A stretch of 64,000 nucleotides of DNA from Thozetella sp. PMI_491 (Eukaryota > Ascomycota > Sordariomycetes > Chaetosphaeriales > Chaetosphaeriaceae): NCBI GenBank assembly GCA_021432635.1, contig MU270053.1:124001-188000 (forward strand), given 5' to 3'. How positions within the stretch are numbered: the stretch's first letter is position 1; the number at the start of each line of letters is the position of its first letter. The position numbers and the translations under genes were made by a program. Below are positions 1 to 11,743 of this stretch, in pieces. The notes below the pieces were generated by a model that saw only the letters and a list, made by a program, of their open reading frames with translations, did no database searches and had not been told where the DNA came from.

Positions 1-1053
1 ACTGATGAGCAAGGATCAAGGCGGCGTCCGCTTCTGTTGGATCCTCAACCCGACCTGGAGGCAGAAGAGAATGGATAGTTGCGACTTAAGCATCTAAAGT
101 AGGAGATTGGAGGTCCCTTGATACGAAATAAAGTAGGACCACAGAAACCTCTTATAGGTCTAACAAGAAGCGATGAATCACGGCAAAGTCGCTGGCAGTG
201 CCCGGATCGTCGAAGCGCCCAGGCTGGCAACTGGCCTTGTACTCCCTGGATCTACGAGAGAGACGCACCTTCCGTTCAGTACATCGGACGGAAGAGAGCT
301 GAATAGGATGATCTAGAGAGTCCTAAGGCTAGGGCGAGGATAGAATACCACAGGCAATATATATATATGTTGGCCGCAAGTAGCCGCGACATGTGGGAGG
401 GAATACATAGAGAGGAAGACCATTCGCGGCTCCTTCGTACAGGTTTGGTCGTGCTGTACTAAGATGAGCGATGAATTGCTACATATTTACGCATACCTCA
501 AGTGAGAAGAAGACTCATAGGCGATTTCGCTGAATAGGCAAGGACCCGCAAGCACTGTGCACCTGTTCGGTCGAAAGCGCCGATGCATCTAGTCCCAATT
601 GGAAAGCAAGAAGCGAGGAGACACATGTCACACATTATTTAGCTTGACAAGTCACAGGCATCTCATTGTCAGGGCGTTGATGGAGATACAATACAAAGGG
701 GACTTCAACCCCAAACCGACGTCCTCTCTACTGTAAGAGTGGTATTATTTAGCAAGTACATTAAGGTTACATGGCAGTGTTTCTTTCAGGCTTTATTCCT
801 GCGATTTTTTCGAGCGGCTTAGGTTTGAGCGGCATCCAACCTGATAGCTGTGCCCTGGCGTGGGCCGACATTGGGCACCGTCTGTTGAGAATTACTTGTT
901 GGGTGTAGCCTCGAAGATCTCTGTGCTCGAATGGGGCTATTTTCTGGAATCTTTACTCCCAAGACCCTCGCAGATGTTGCCCCAAGGCGATGGCAAAAGC
1001 CTTGCTTGCACCGCGTCTAAAGCTGGCAGTCGGCTTCAGGATGTGGCAAGAAC
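1..1053. other. Intergenic, no gene seen
   Basis: There are only short overlapping open frames of no recognisable family, and several A/T-rich patches including a short AT run near 358-368. The longest open frame reaching in (860-1231, plus) is antisense to the last exons of the GEP4-like gene. I see no tRNA or repeat that I can support. Confidence 0.5.
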
Positions 1054-1808
1054 CTACTCGAACGGGGAGGATGGGGTAGAAGCGGCGTACCTACGGGATC
1101 GTAGATACATTTCTAGTCTCCTCTCTACCCTCGAGAACTTGAAACGTTGGTCAGCCCCAGACATCGACGCTTTCTTCGCCAAGGATTGCTTACGACGCTC
1201 TTCTCCCCAAGAGGTACCACTCCATCCTTGACCCAGATGCCCCAGCTGCCCATCATGTTGGCTAGCATCATATCGGTGGAGAGACGATCGCCAATGACGG
1301 CGATCTGACTGGGACTTGTCACCTCCGTCTCCGGGTGGGAGCGGAAGTACGACATGATCTCCTCGCCACACCCCGGTTTCTTCACCCGATGTGGGAGTAC
1401 CGGCACGCCGGTAGCTTTTTCGACCTCGACGGCGAGCTTGCCTTGAGAGTCGTAGCTCTGAGCCCCCGCCGTGTTGGACACAATCAACAGCCGGCGGCCG
1501 GGGTAAGCAGCCTTGAGCGCTTCGAATCGTTCCTGTGACTATGCTTAGTTCGAGGCTCGCAGGGTGGCAAACTCGACGGCACTCACTTTGTAGGCATCGT
1601 AAACCGCATTGCGCTCAGGGTAGGCAAAGCAGTCATCTTTATCGAGCACGACGGCTCTGATGTTTGTTTTGTGGCCCCCCTTCTCGAAAGCTTTGTCTAA
1701 AGGGAGCGGTAGCTCATTGAAGGTGGCGACGGAGGCATGGGGCAGACAGAGAGCCGGGTTCGCCAGTAGCTTGAAAACATTTAAGGAGGCTGATAGATTG
1801 AGATTCAT
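1054..1808 (-). CDS. GEP4: Mitochondrial phosphatidylglycerophosphatase (GEP4 family)
   Basis: This HAD-superfamily phosphatase removes phosphate from phosphatidylglycerophosphate in the mitochondrial matrix, a step towards cardiolipin. Three exons read on the minus strand: 1808-1587, 1532-1194 and 1137-1054, with introns of 54 and 56 nt, giving 214 aa. The start was chosen because the N-terminus MNLNLSASLNVFKLL is typical of the family. The catalytic HAD motif I is seen as VLDKDDCFAYP (Asp56 and Asp58). The late acidic motif is GDRLSTDMMLANMMG, and SNTAG is the likely motif II. Most relatives have DKDN where this one has DKDD, which should not affect the two aspartates. The gene diverges from the CutC-like gene across about 317 bp. 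The family call comes from motif recognition; activity is inferred. Confidence 0.9.
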
Positions 1809-2125
1809 TTCCTTGACAAACGAGCGCCACCCCGGGCGCAAGGTTGTGGTGAATCTGGATTACCACTTGGTTGGTCTCAAATCTGGGATTCGACTGACAA
1901 AATGGCCCCTTGGCGGCTTTTACAGAGATGGTAGCATGGCAGGAAGGAGCTTGTCGCTAGGCAGTGTGGGCGTGCACGGTCCATGTAGAAGCATCTATGC
2001 TTATTTGATTTCAACACCCCCAGTCCGCGTTTAGCACATAACAGCTCCCACAACTATTTGCGCCACCTCTTTCCTGCTATCTTAGGCATACCCCATCCCT
2101 TCCTTTCCATCAGGCCAGCGCAAAG
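1809..2125. promoter_or_regulatory. Shared divergent promoter region, GEP4-like and CutC-like genes
   Basis: The 317 bp between two start codons that point away from each other must hold both 5' leaders. I see no clear TATA box. A pyrimidine-rich run (ctttcctgctatc, then tcccttcctttcc) lies just before the plus-strand ATG, as is common in fungal core promoters. Confidence 0.4.
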
Positions 2126-2944
2126 ATGGCCCCAGCTGGCCTTGAGGTACCCGTGTTTGGGTTCAAGTCCGGGGCCGCGGCGCTGATACAGGGAGCCCGT
2201 CGGCTCGAGCTCAACCAGTCAGGGTCCTATCCACTAGGAGGGACGACTCCTTCCCTGGCCGAGCTCACAATGGCTATGGGCTACGTTGTCTCGGCCTATA
2301 GCCATGTCGCCGTGCGTGCCATGATTCGGCCGCGCGGGCCGCCCCCGAGTCCGGACCCGGACTTCATTTACTCGGACGCCGAGTTTCTCGAGATGCGCAG
2401 TGCCATTGAGGAGTTCAAGCGGTCGGGGTTGCTGAGGGCTGACAAGGGAGACGGCTTCGTTTTCGGCATCCTGAGGATAGCCGATGCTACTGCTGAGGGG
2501 AGCCGTTTGGTCGTCGATACTGAACGCAACGCCGAACTTGTACAGCTTGCACGGCCCTTCCAGTGCGTCTTCCACCGGGCATTTGACGATGCGATCGGTA
2601 GTTCTAGTTCCGCATCGGCATCGGATACGTGGAACCAAGCACTAGATGATATCCATCGTTGTGGATTCCACGGCATACTCACGTCTGGAGGGCCGGGAAA
2701 TGCCCCTAACAATGCGGCGGTCCTCACAGAGCTCGTTGTCAAGGCAGAGGGAAAGCTCGAGATAATTGCTGGAGGAGGGGTGAGGAGTACCAACGTCCGG
2801 GCCCTCGCAGAGAAGGTGACCGGCGGCGCAGAATCCCGTACATCTGTCTGGTTCCATTCCTCATGTCTTACGGCAGCCGACGGTAGCGAAGACGTCGATC
2901 GTGAGGAGGTTAAGAGTATTGTCCATGAGCTTAATTCAAGGTAG
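2126..2944 (+). CDS. CutC-family copper homeostasis protein
   Basis: This is a single-exon gene of 272 aa, the usual length for the CutC TIM-barrel family. The pattern runs in order: an N-terminal GARRLELNQSGSYPLGG segment with the family's (R)xELN..GG.TPS stretch, MIRPRG near residue 70 followed by DFIYSDAEF, VFGIL, FHRAFD, GILTSGG near 187, then IIAGGGVRSTNV. In bacteria and animals CutC has been linked to copper tolerance, but its chemistry is not settled, so the function here is only a family label. The ATG at 2126 follows CAAAG and puts the conserved core at the usual distance from the N-terminus. No signal peptide is seen, so it is probably cytosolic. Confidence 0.88.
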   Translation: MAPAGLEVPVFGFKSGAAALIQGARRLELNQSGSYPLGGTTPSLAELTMAMGYVVSAYSHVAVRAMIRPRGPPPSPDPDFIYSDAEFLEMRSAIEEFKRSGLLRADKGDGFVFGILRIADATAEGSRLVVDTERNAELVQLARPFQCVFHRAFDDAIGSSSSASASDTWNQALDDIHRCGFHGILTSGGPGNAPNNAAVLTELVVKAEGKLEIIAGGGVRSTNVRALAEKVTGGAESRTSVWFHSSCLTAADGSEDVDREEVKSIVHELNSR

Positions 2945-3572
2945 TCCGCAAATGGTTTCGATTCGCAATTTACTACCCGAAATAACCAGCGCCAAGCATT
3001 CGATGCGAACACAGCAGAAGGAGCTTCATAGGGTCGTACTGGCACCCACAACCCTAGGCTCTCTCCCATGGCCTCTTCCTAGCGTATGTCATACCCCTAT
3101 GAACTCTTGGAAAACAGGACGTAGAAAAAAGATACCAGATCCGGTAATTTTTGGCGTCCATTGCGCAACGCTTGTAGCAGAAACTTGGGCCGGAGGGTGG
3201 GACACGAGGGAAATAAGACGATTAAGATGACTAGCGAGCGGCCCAGTGACGGGCTAGAGTATTCTGATCGAGTGCCACCGCCAGGTAACCCTCTAGACTA
3301 TCATATGCTTTCTCTAAAGACCCAGGTTTATTGGGCCGTAAAGGGGCATTTCTCGGGAATCGGATACCAAATGCGGGCTTGCATCGTGACTAAGGCTAGC
3401 CAGTGTAACGGGAGCCCCAGAAGAGCGGAATAGATGAAGGAGGCTCACATCGCATATATCTAGGAATCTTGCCTGTATAGAAGTGAGAGGCAGTTCGTAG
3501 AAGGTTCATCGCTTTGAACTGGTTCGTGTTCAGATTGTTGGCTGTCATCTGGATCCTCTCACCGTACTTAAG
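2945..3572. other. Intergenic between CutC-like and GMC genes
   Basis: The 628 bp hold only short open frames without family resemblance. They contain the 3' flank of the CutC-like gene and the promoter of the GMC gene. No repeat or RNA gene is seen. Confidence 0.5.
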
Positions 3573-5903
3573 ATGGGCGCTTTGAAGCGAGCTTGCAAGG
3601 TTCTTTTCGCCATCTCCAACCTCCAGGTAGCGCTGAGCTACCCTCAGTTGCAGAATCAGTTCCGAAGACGAGAGGTCGGCGCGAATAATCTAGAGAATGA
3701 GTACGACTACATAGTTGTTGGAGGGGGGCAGGCGGGGCTCGTCGTTGCGAATCGACTCTCCGAGGATCCAGGAGGTAAGCCAGCTCGCTACTAAGACTAG
3801 AGAGCAGCAACTGACTACGATATAGCAAGTGTCCTGATCATTGAGCACGGATACTTTGATGACACCGACACCCTCCTGCAGCCCCAAAGTGCAGTCAAAT
3901 ATCCTCCGCAGAATCTGTACAACCTCACGTCAGTACCACAGATTGGGCTCCTAAACCGGACACAGAATGTGTACTCAGCCTATGTCGTTGGAGGGTGAGT
4001 CAACATAGACTAGATTCTCAAGAATTTTATGAAAGGAGCCTCACACTGGCAGTGGTTCGGCCATCAACGGCATGATGTTGAACCGCGGCTCAGCTCGCGA
4101 TTACGACAACTGGGAAAGGCTCGAAAATCCTGGATGGGGTTGGAACGACCTTTTGCCATACTTCGTGAAAGTCAGTTACCGACGAGCTTAAGTCGAAGAC
4201 GGCTTTGCTAACTCAAAATAGAGCACAACCCTGCAGGCGCCATCTCCCCAGCTCCAAGAGGACTTCAATATTACATGGAATGCGAGTTCGTATGGGACGG
4301 GGCCCATTCACGTTAGCTATGCTCCGTTCCAGTGGCCGGGAACCAGTAAGCTCTGGTGAATTTTGCCTTTGGGCTCGAGCTAACAGTGATCAGAGGTTCA
4401 GTACAAGGGGCTGGTGGAAGCCGGGGCAGTTCCACAACTAGATGGCGCCGGTGAGACAACTATTGTGCCCTTTTCCTCATCTTATAGACGACTCATAACG
4501 TGATGGTAGATGGACATGCCTGGGGAGTTTTCTGGTTCACCAGCGCTATTGACAACACCACCATCACTAGGTCCTACGCTAGGAACCGGTACTATGATCC
4601 GGTAATGAACCGCACAAACCTCCACATCATTACGGGCTGGCGGGTGAACGACATTATGTTCAACGAGCATAAGCACGCCACGGGAATTCGCATGCAGGAG
4701 CGAGGCACTGCAAACGGGCAGGACACGACTACAGTGAAATCAAAGAGAGAGATCATCCTGGCTGCGGGTTCTCTGCACAGCCCACAAGTGCTGCAGCGCA
4801 GTGGCATTGGCCCGCAGTGGCTTCTCGACCAGGCCAACATCGATGTCCTCGTGGACCTCCCCGGCGTTGGGAGCAACTTACAGGACCACCCAGCATCGCG
4901 CACCACGTTTAATTGTAAGCGAAAGCAAGCGGTCGGTCCTCTATTCTACGGTAAATGTACTAATATAGAGGGTCTTAGACACAACTAATGTGGAGCCTAA
5001 TTCCAACACAGCATCGTGGAACGCGACGTTCGCCCAATGGGTTCAAGACGAGTGGAATAGCTACCGCCGAGGTATGGACCGTGCTGCTCTAGCAGAAAAG
5101 GAAAATGCATTGGAAAATGCTAACAGCGATTCTAGGACCCATGAGCCAGACTGTAGGGAATGTTGCCGGCCTCCTACCGCTGAAAGTCACCTCGCCTGAT
5201 GCCTGGGAGAAGATTGTAGAAGAATACCGCTCCCAGGAGGCCGGACAGTATCTGCCAAGCCATTACTCGTCCGAGCAGATCGCCGGATACGCAGCGCAAA
5301 GGGAAATCCTCTCAGACGCGATGTCGAGCGACGACAGCGCCGTGCTCGAGTATCCGTTCAACGGCGCAGGAAGCGCTAGCTTGGTCGTCATCAAGGGCGT
5401 GAGCCGCGGCACGGTCTTACTCAACACCACAGACATCTGGGCCGAGCCGGTATTGGATTACAGGACCTTTAGCAACCCGGTAGATATAGAGGTCCAGATA
5501 GAGAGCGTGAAGTGGACGCGTCGGCTGCACCAAACTGCGTCGATGCAGACGCTGGGTCCGGTCGAGTTGGTTCCCGGACCTAACATTACCAGTGAAGAGG
5601 CGCTGATTCAGCTCGAGAGGAACACTTCTAGTTCGACCACGGCGCACTTGTCTGGTACTTGCGCGATGATGCCACAGTATCTGGGTGGCGTAGTAGACAG
5701 CCAGCTGTTGGTCTACGGAGTCACCGGGCTGAGTGTGGCAGACTCATCCATTATGCCATTGATTCCGGGAGCACATCTTTGCGCGACTGTGTATGCTGTG
5801 GCGGAGAAAGTAAGATAAAAAATCACAGATAACCGCAGTAGAAAAGCTAACTTTTCGGTGGCAGGCTGCGGATCTGATCAAAGCTCGCCACGGGTCGAAG
5901 TAA
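3573..5903 (+). CDS. GMC-family FAD oxidoreductase, probably secreted
   Basis: This is a glucose-methanol-choline oxidoreductase (aryl-alcohol oxidase or choline dehydrogenase type). Nine exons: 3573-3774, 3826-3994, 4053-4170, 4222-4345, 4394-4450, 4510-4914, 4979-5071, 5136-5809 and 5865-5903. All introns are 48-64 nt; together they give 626 aa. The FAD-binding dinucleotide motif is at residues 48-56 (VVGGGQAGL). The GMC signature VVGGGSAINGMMLNRGS is split across exons 2 and 3. AGSLHSPQVLQRSGIG is the second signature. The C-terminal active-site region GAHLCATVYAVAEKAADL carries the presumed catalytic His. Residues 1-22 are hydrophobic enough to be a signal peptide. The acceptor before exon 6 (after 4509) was chosen for frame and intron size and is the least certain junction. 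The substrate cannot be told from sequence. Confidence 0.88.
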
Positions 5904-6261
5904 AGGCTGGAGTCGGAGAGTGCAACTCGCACGACGAATGTAATTGTGACCCAAAGGCGCACATAAGAACCATAGAAGTAGACTTACGAAAAATGGATGC
6001 CCTTATTTTATTCTTCAGCTTCTATTTGTAATTTTCTCTATTTCTTCTCTATTGCAGGACAGATGCTTCCTTCAGCGTGCTAAGGCTTCTAAACAAACAT
6101 GCACTCAGGGGTAATGTTCACCTGGCATAACCCTAACCCTAAAGAGCTTGACAGAGTCGCGTCAAGCTGCGCGTGTCCGAGCTCGACGGCCTGCGAGCCC
6201 TTGCAAAAAAGTAATGACGACCTCAACGAATTCGAGACGAAGCTCCGTCTAACAGACCAAA
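5904..6261. promoter_or_regulatory. ORC2 upstream region
   Basis: This 358-bp gap holds the GMC 3' end and the ORC2 promoter and leader. It contains a telomere-type box (listed separately). An upstream ATG at 6099 opens a frame that runs out of phase across the ORC2 start. If transcription starts before it, it would act as an upstream ORF. Confidence 0.5.
6128..6142. promoter_or_regulatory. Telomere-type box (CCCTAA repeats) upstream of ORC2
   Basis: TAACCCTAACCCTAA is two and a half copies of the fungal telomere unit (TTAGGG on the other strand), about 120 bp before the ORC2 ATG. In yeasts such boxes are bound by Myb-type factors (Tbf1, Teb1) and activate genes. A role here is inferred. Confidence 0.6.
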
Positions 6262-8046
6262 ATGGCGCCCCCAACACCACGCGCGTCCCGTTCGGCGTCC
6301 GGAACGCAGAACGGTGGGCGAGCATCCCGACAGACCAAGGCACAGCAAGACGCCGAAGACCCAGTAGCTCCTCGGCTGGCCGACGAGGAAAGCCTCGAAG
6401 CTTCTGCTACCAATGCCTCGGAGGGATCCGAGCCAGAATCGCCGGCTCCGACGCCTAGTAGACGGAAGCGTGGCCGTCCGCCCAAATCCCCTGGCGCCAA
6501 TGGCTCGAAGAGAGCCGCATCGGTTTCAGGCACACCGTCCAACTCGCGGAAGAAGAACGTCGTGGCGACCCCGATACACCTGCGAGGCACCAACGGGGTG
6601 GACACGCCGAGGAGACGGAACATGGCGGATCGCTCTGCGAGGCGAAAGAGTACCAGGGCTATGATCGACCGTGTGGTGGGAGGCGCCTCGAGCGACGAGG
6701 ACGCAGGAGACGAGGTCCTGGCGCGCGAGATGTACGAGTCGAGCGACGAAGAGGAAGACGAAGAGGAGGAGGACGAGGATGAGGACGAAGAGGGCGCGGA
6801 ACAAGATGCAGCAGATCCTGAGGCTACTCCCTCGAGGAGAGGGAGGGGGAGGAAGAGGAAAGCGCCGATACGCAAGCGTGCGCGCCAGAAGTCTCCAACT
6901 CCTCCCCTCGATCTCCCTCCCTACGAGCAATACTTCTACCAGAACAAGCCAGGTGTGGCGAATAAGACCTCCAACAACACGCTCGCCTCGCTCGAGCTCC
7001 TCACACATGAGGAGTACTTCACCCTCCTTCCCCAGTGGGAAAACCGTCATGCGGCAGACGTGCAGTACCTCGAGTCGCTGCACGCCGAGTCGTTCCCGCA
7101 GTGGTGCTTCGAGCTGTCTCAGGGCTTCAGCGTCTGTCTCTACGGCTATGGATCCAAAAAGCCTCTGCTCACGAGCTTCGCCACGCACCTGTTCCGCCAG
7201 ACAGAAGACCATGATGCCGACAAGATCGTCGTGGTGAATGGCTACCTACGCAACACAACCACGCGCGAGATACTCTCTGCTGTGGGCAAGGCGCTCGACC
7301 CGGCTTACAAGCTACCTGCCGGTACGCCCGTTACAATGGTGCAGGACGTGCTAGCGCACCTGTCGGCGCACGGTGGCACGATCACCCTCGTGGTGCACTG
7401 CATCGACGCGCCCCCGCTGCGCAAGCAGGGCACGCAGGCAATTCTGGCACAGCTTGCCGCCCACGACAAGGTCCGGCTGGCGTGCAGCGCCAACACCGCC
7501 GACTTTGCCCTATTGTGGGATGGAGGACTGCGGTCGGGCTTCAATTTTGTCTTCCACGACTGCACGACGTTCGCGCCGTACACGGCTGAGATCGACGTCG
7601 TTGACGAAGTGCACGAGCTAGTGGGCCGCAAGGCGCGGCGGGTCGGCGGCAAGGATGGCGTGGTGTTCGTGCTGCGGTCCCTCCCCGAGAACGCGCGGAG
7701 TCTCTTCCGGCTGCTGGTGGGCGAGGTTCTCGTGGCCATGGAGGAGGAGGGGGGTGATGCTCCTGGCGGCGAAGGGCCAGGCATCGAGTACCGCATGTTG
7801 TACAACAAGGCGGTCGAGGAGTTCATCTGCAGTTCCGAGATGGCATACCGGCTGCTACTGAAAGAGTGAGTGCTACGACCCGACACCCCTTTATGCGTGT
7901 AACTACGTACTAACGAAGACCGCAACGGTAGATTCCACGACCACCAGATCATCGCAACACGGCAAGATGCTATCGGGACGGAGGTCTTGAGTCTGCCCTT
8001 TAGGAAAGAGGAGCTGGAGGCTATCCTGGAAGATTTGATGTCATGA
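6262..8046 (+). CDS. ORC2: Origin recognition complex subunit 2
   Basis: ORC2 is a core subunit of the six-protein complex that marks replication origins and loads the MCM helicase. Two exons, 6262-7865 and 7932-8046, with a 66-nt intron, give 572 aa. The first 215 residues are disordered, with basic SPxx/AT-hook-like patches (GRPPKSPG, GRGRKRKAPIRKRARQKSP) and a long acidic run near residues 155-185. The ORC2 core starts near 225. It shows the family's LYGYGSKKPLL (degenerate nucleotide-binding loop), VVVNGY, CIDAPPLR, LACSANTADFALLWD, and FHDCTTFAPYTAEI. The C-terminal winged-helix region ends in FHDHQIIATR in exon 2. The last helix matches the family's C-terminal FRDHKLI. A short exon carrying the C-terminus is essential for full length. 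Confidence 0.95.
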
Positions 8047-9479
8047 TGATAGGGGGATAAGCCAGCGAGGGCCATTGGCCCGAGTAATCAATATGCCAGC
8101 ACCCCAGCATTGAGGGGCTTAGCAATGCCAACGGGGGAACTAGTATCCCGAAAAGGTACTACATATGGAAGCTATCCCACAACTGCCAATAGACCCATCT
8201 CGTGTGACTGACGGAGCAGACGCGCACTGTCATATAGAACACTAACCTCTGAGCTAAGTGAGATAGATGCATACATATGTACTTCGTACACCACCACGCC
8301 CACTGCCTTACAATGCGAAAGGATGACCTTTCCATCCCGCTGCTGCGTCGATGCCCAATCATCTCGGCTGGCCCGGGTGCCTGACTGGGCTCGAACGGAA
8401 CGGTCCAGAAGGGATTGGATGCATCCTGTTCATCCTGGCGTCGAAACGCGGACAGCACGCAATACGCACTTCACGTACAATCATTAATGGCACACAAGTT
8501 AATAGCAATCCTTTTTTTTCTTCGTGATAGTTCTCAGTAGGCCTGTTGTCTCCGCCACGATGGCATCAGGAACAGCATTCGCTGTCCGTCTTCCCTGTTA
8601 AAGCCAGCCAGATGGGCAAGTCCTTCTGCCCCTGCCCGTCCCTTCTCAAACGCAGAGCGCCTGTTGCTCGTATTCCCTGAGCGATAACGAGAAATCGACC
8701 AGCCGAGTTAAAAAAGGAGGAGCACTTTCCTCCGTCGGCCATGGTGCTATTCTCGTCTCAGGAGAAAAAAGGGGTATCATGCTGTCTCTGTGAAATTTTC
8801 CTCCGCCGTTTTTCACACGTTCAACTGCCGAAAAAAATTACCAGTCTATGTGCAATCTGCCCCCTTCTCTCCCCTCTATGAAGCGTCCTTCGTTCGTGGT
8901 GAGACCGTCGACCCGGGTGATGAGATGCCGACCAGAGAACCGAGAAATCCACTTTTGTCTATGAGATGTTGTAATATGCAGGCAAAAAGCTTGCGGCAAT
9001 GCATGACCCCTTTGCTCTATGTAGAAGCGCAAAATATCCTCGTGGGAAAGGAGGCGGGATGCGTAAACATGACCGTCGTGAAAGGGCGAGCCTGATCTAA
9101 AGCGAATATTAGATCGAACCGTCCGAGACCGCACGCCGGGCGCAGAAGTGCGCGCCCATGCAGTCCAAGTCGTCCATGTCGTCAAGCTCCCCCAAGCTTC
9201 GGTCTATGGGTATCAAGGTCGGGGATCTTTTGTCGTAGGGAACAAACAAATGCAGTCTATCGTTCGGCCACCTGAGTGTGCCTTCGAGAACCCGATCCTG
9301 CCCTTCCCCATTCGAGGGGTCATGCTAGCCGCGATAAGGAATGCCGAATGCGATGTAAAATCGAATGGTCCTGAGATGGAGAAAAAAAAATGTTGCGAAA
9401 ACGCCGGAAAAGAGACAACAATGACGCGGCAGTCGATAGATTCCGAACGCCGGGTTGATGAGTGCAGTGCTCGCGGTGT
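8047..9479. other. Convergent intergenic region, ORC2 / DED1
   Basis: The 1.4 kb between two convergent stop codons hold only small frames of shadow-like composition. The minus frames at 8159-8458 and 8838-9185 show no family features. It probably consists of long 3' UTRs and terminators. No RNA gene is recognised. Confidence 0.45.

Positions 9480-11743
<2,264 letters not shown>

Noticed and set aside
860-1231. Plus-strand frame of 123 codons
   Set aside because: It is antisense to exons 2 and 3 of the GEP4-like gene and has no family features.
6128-6142. Old telomere fusion point
   Set aside because: Only 2.5 units, placed in a promoter, with ordinary core genes on both sides.
6526-7212. 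Long minus-strand frames across ORC2
   Set aside because: They are shadows of the ORC2 coding strand, Ser/Arg/Leu-rich because of the acidic and GC-rich codons opposite.
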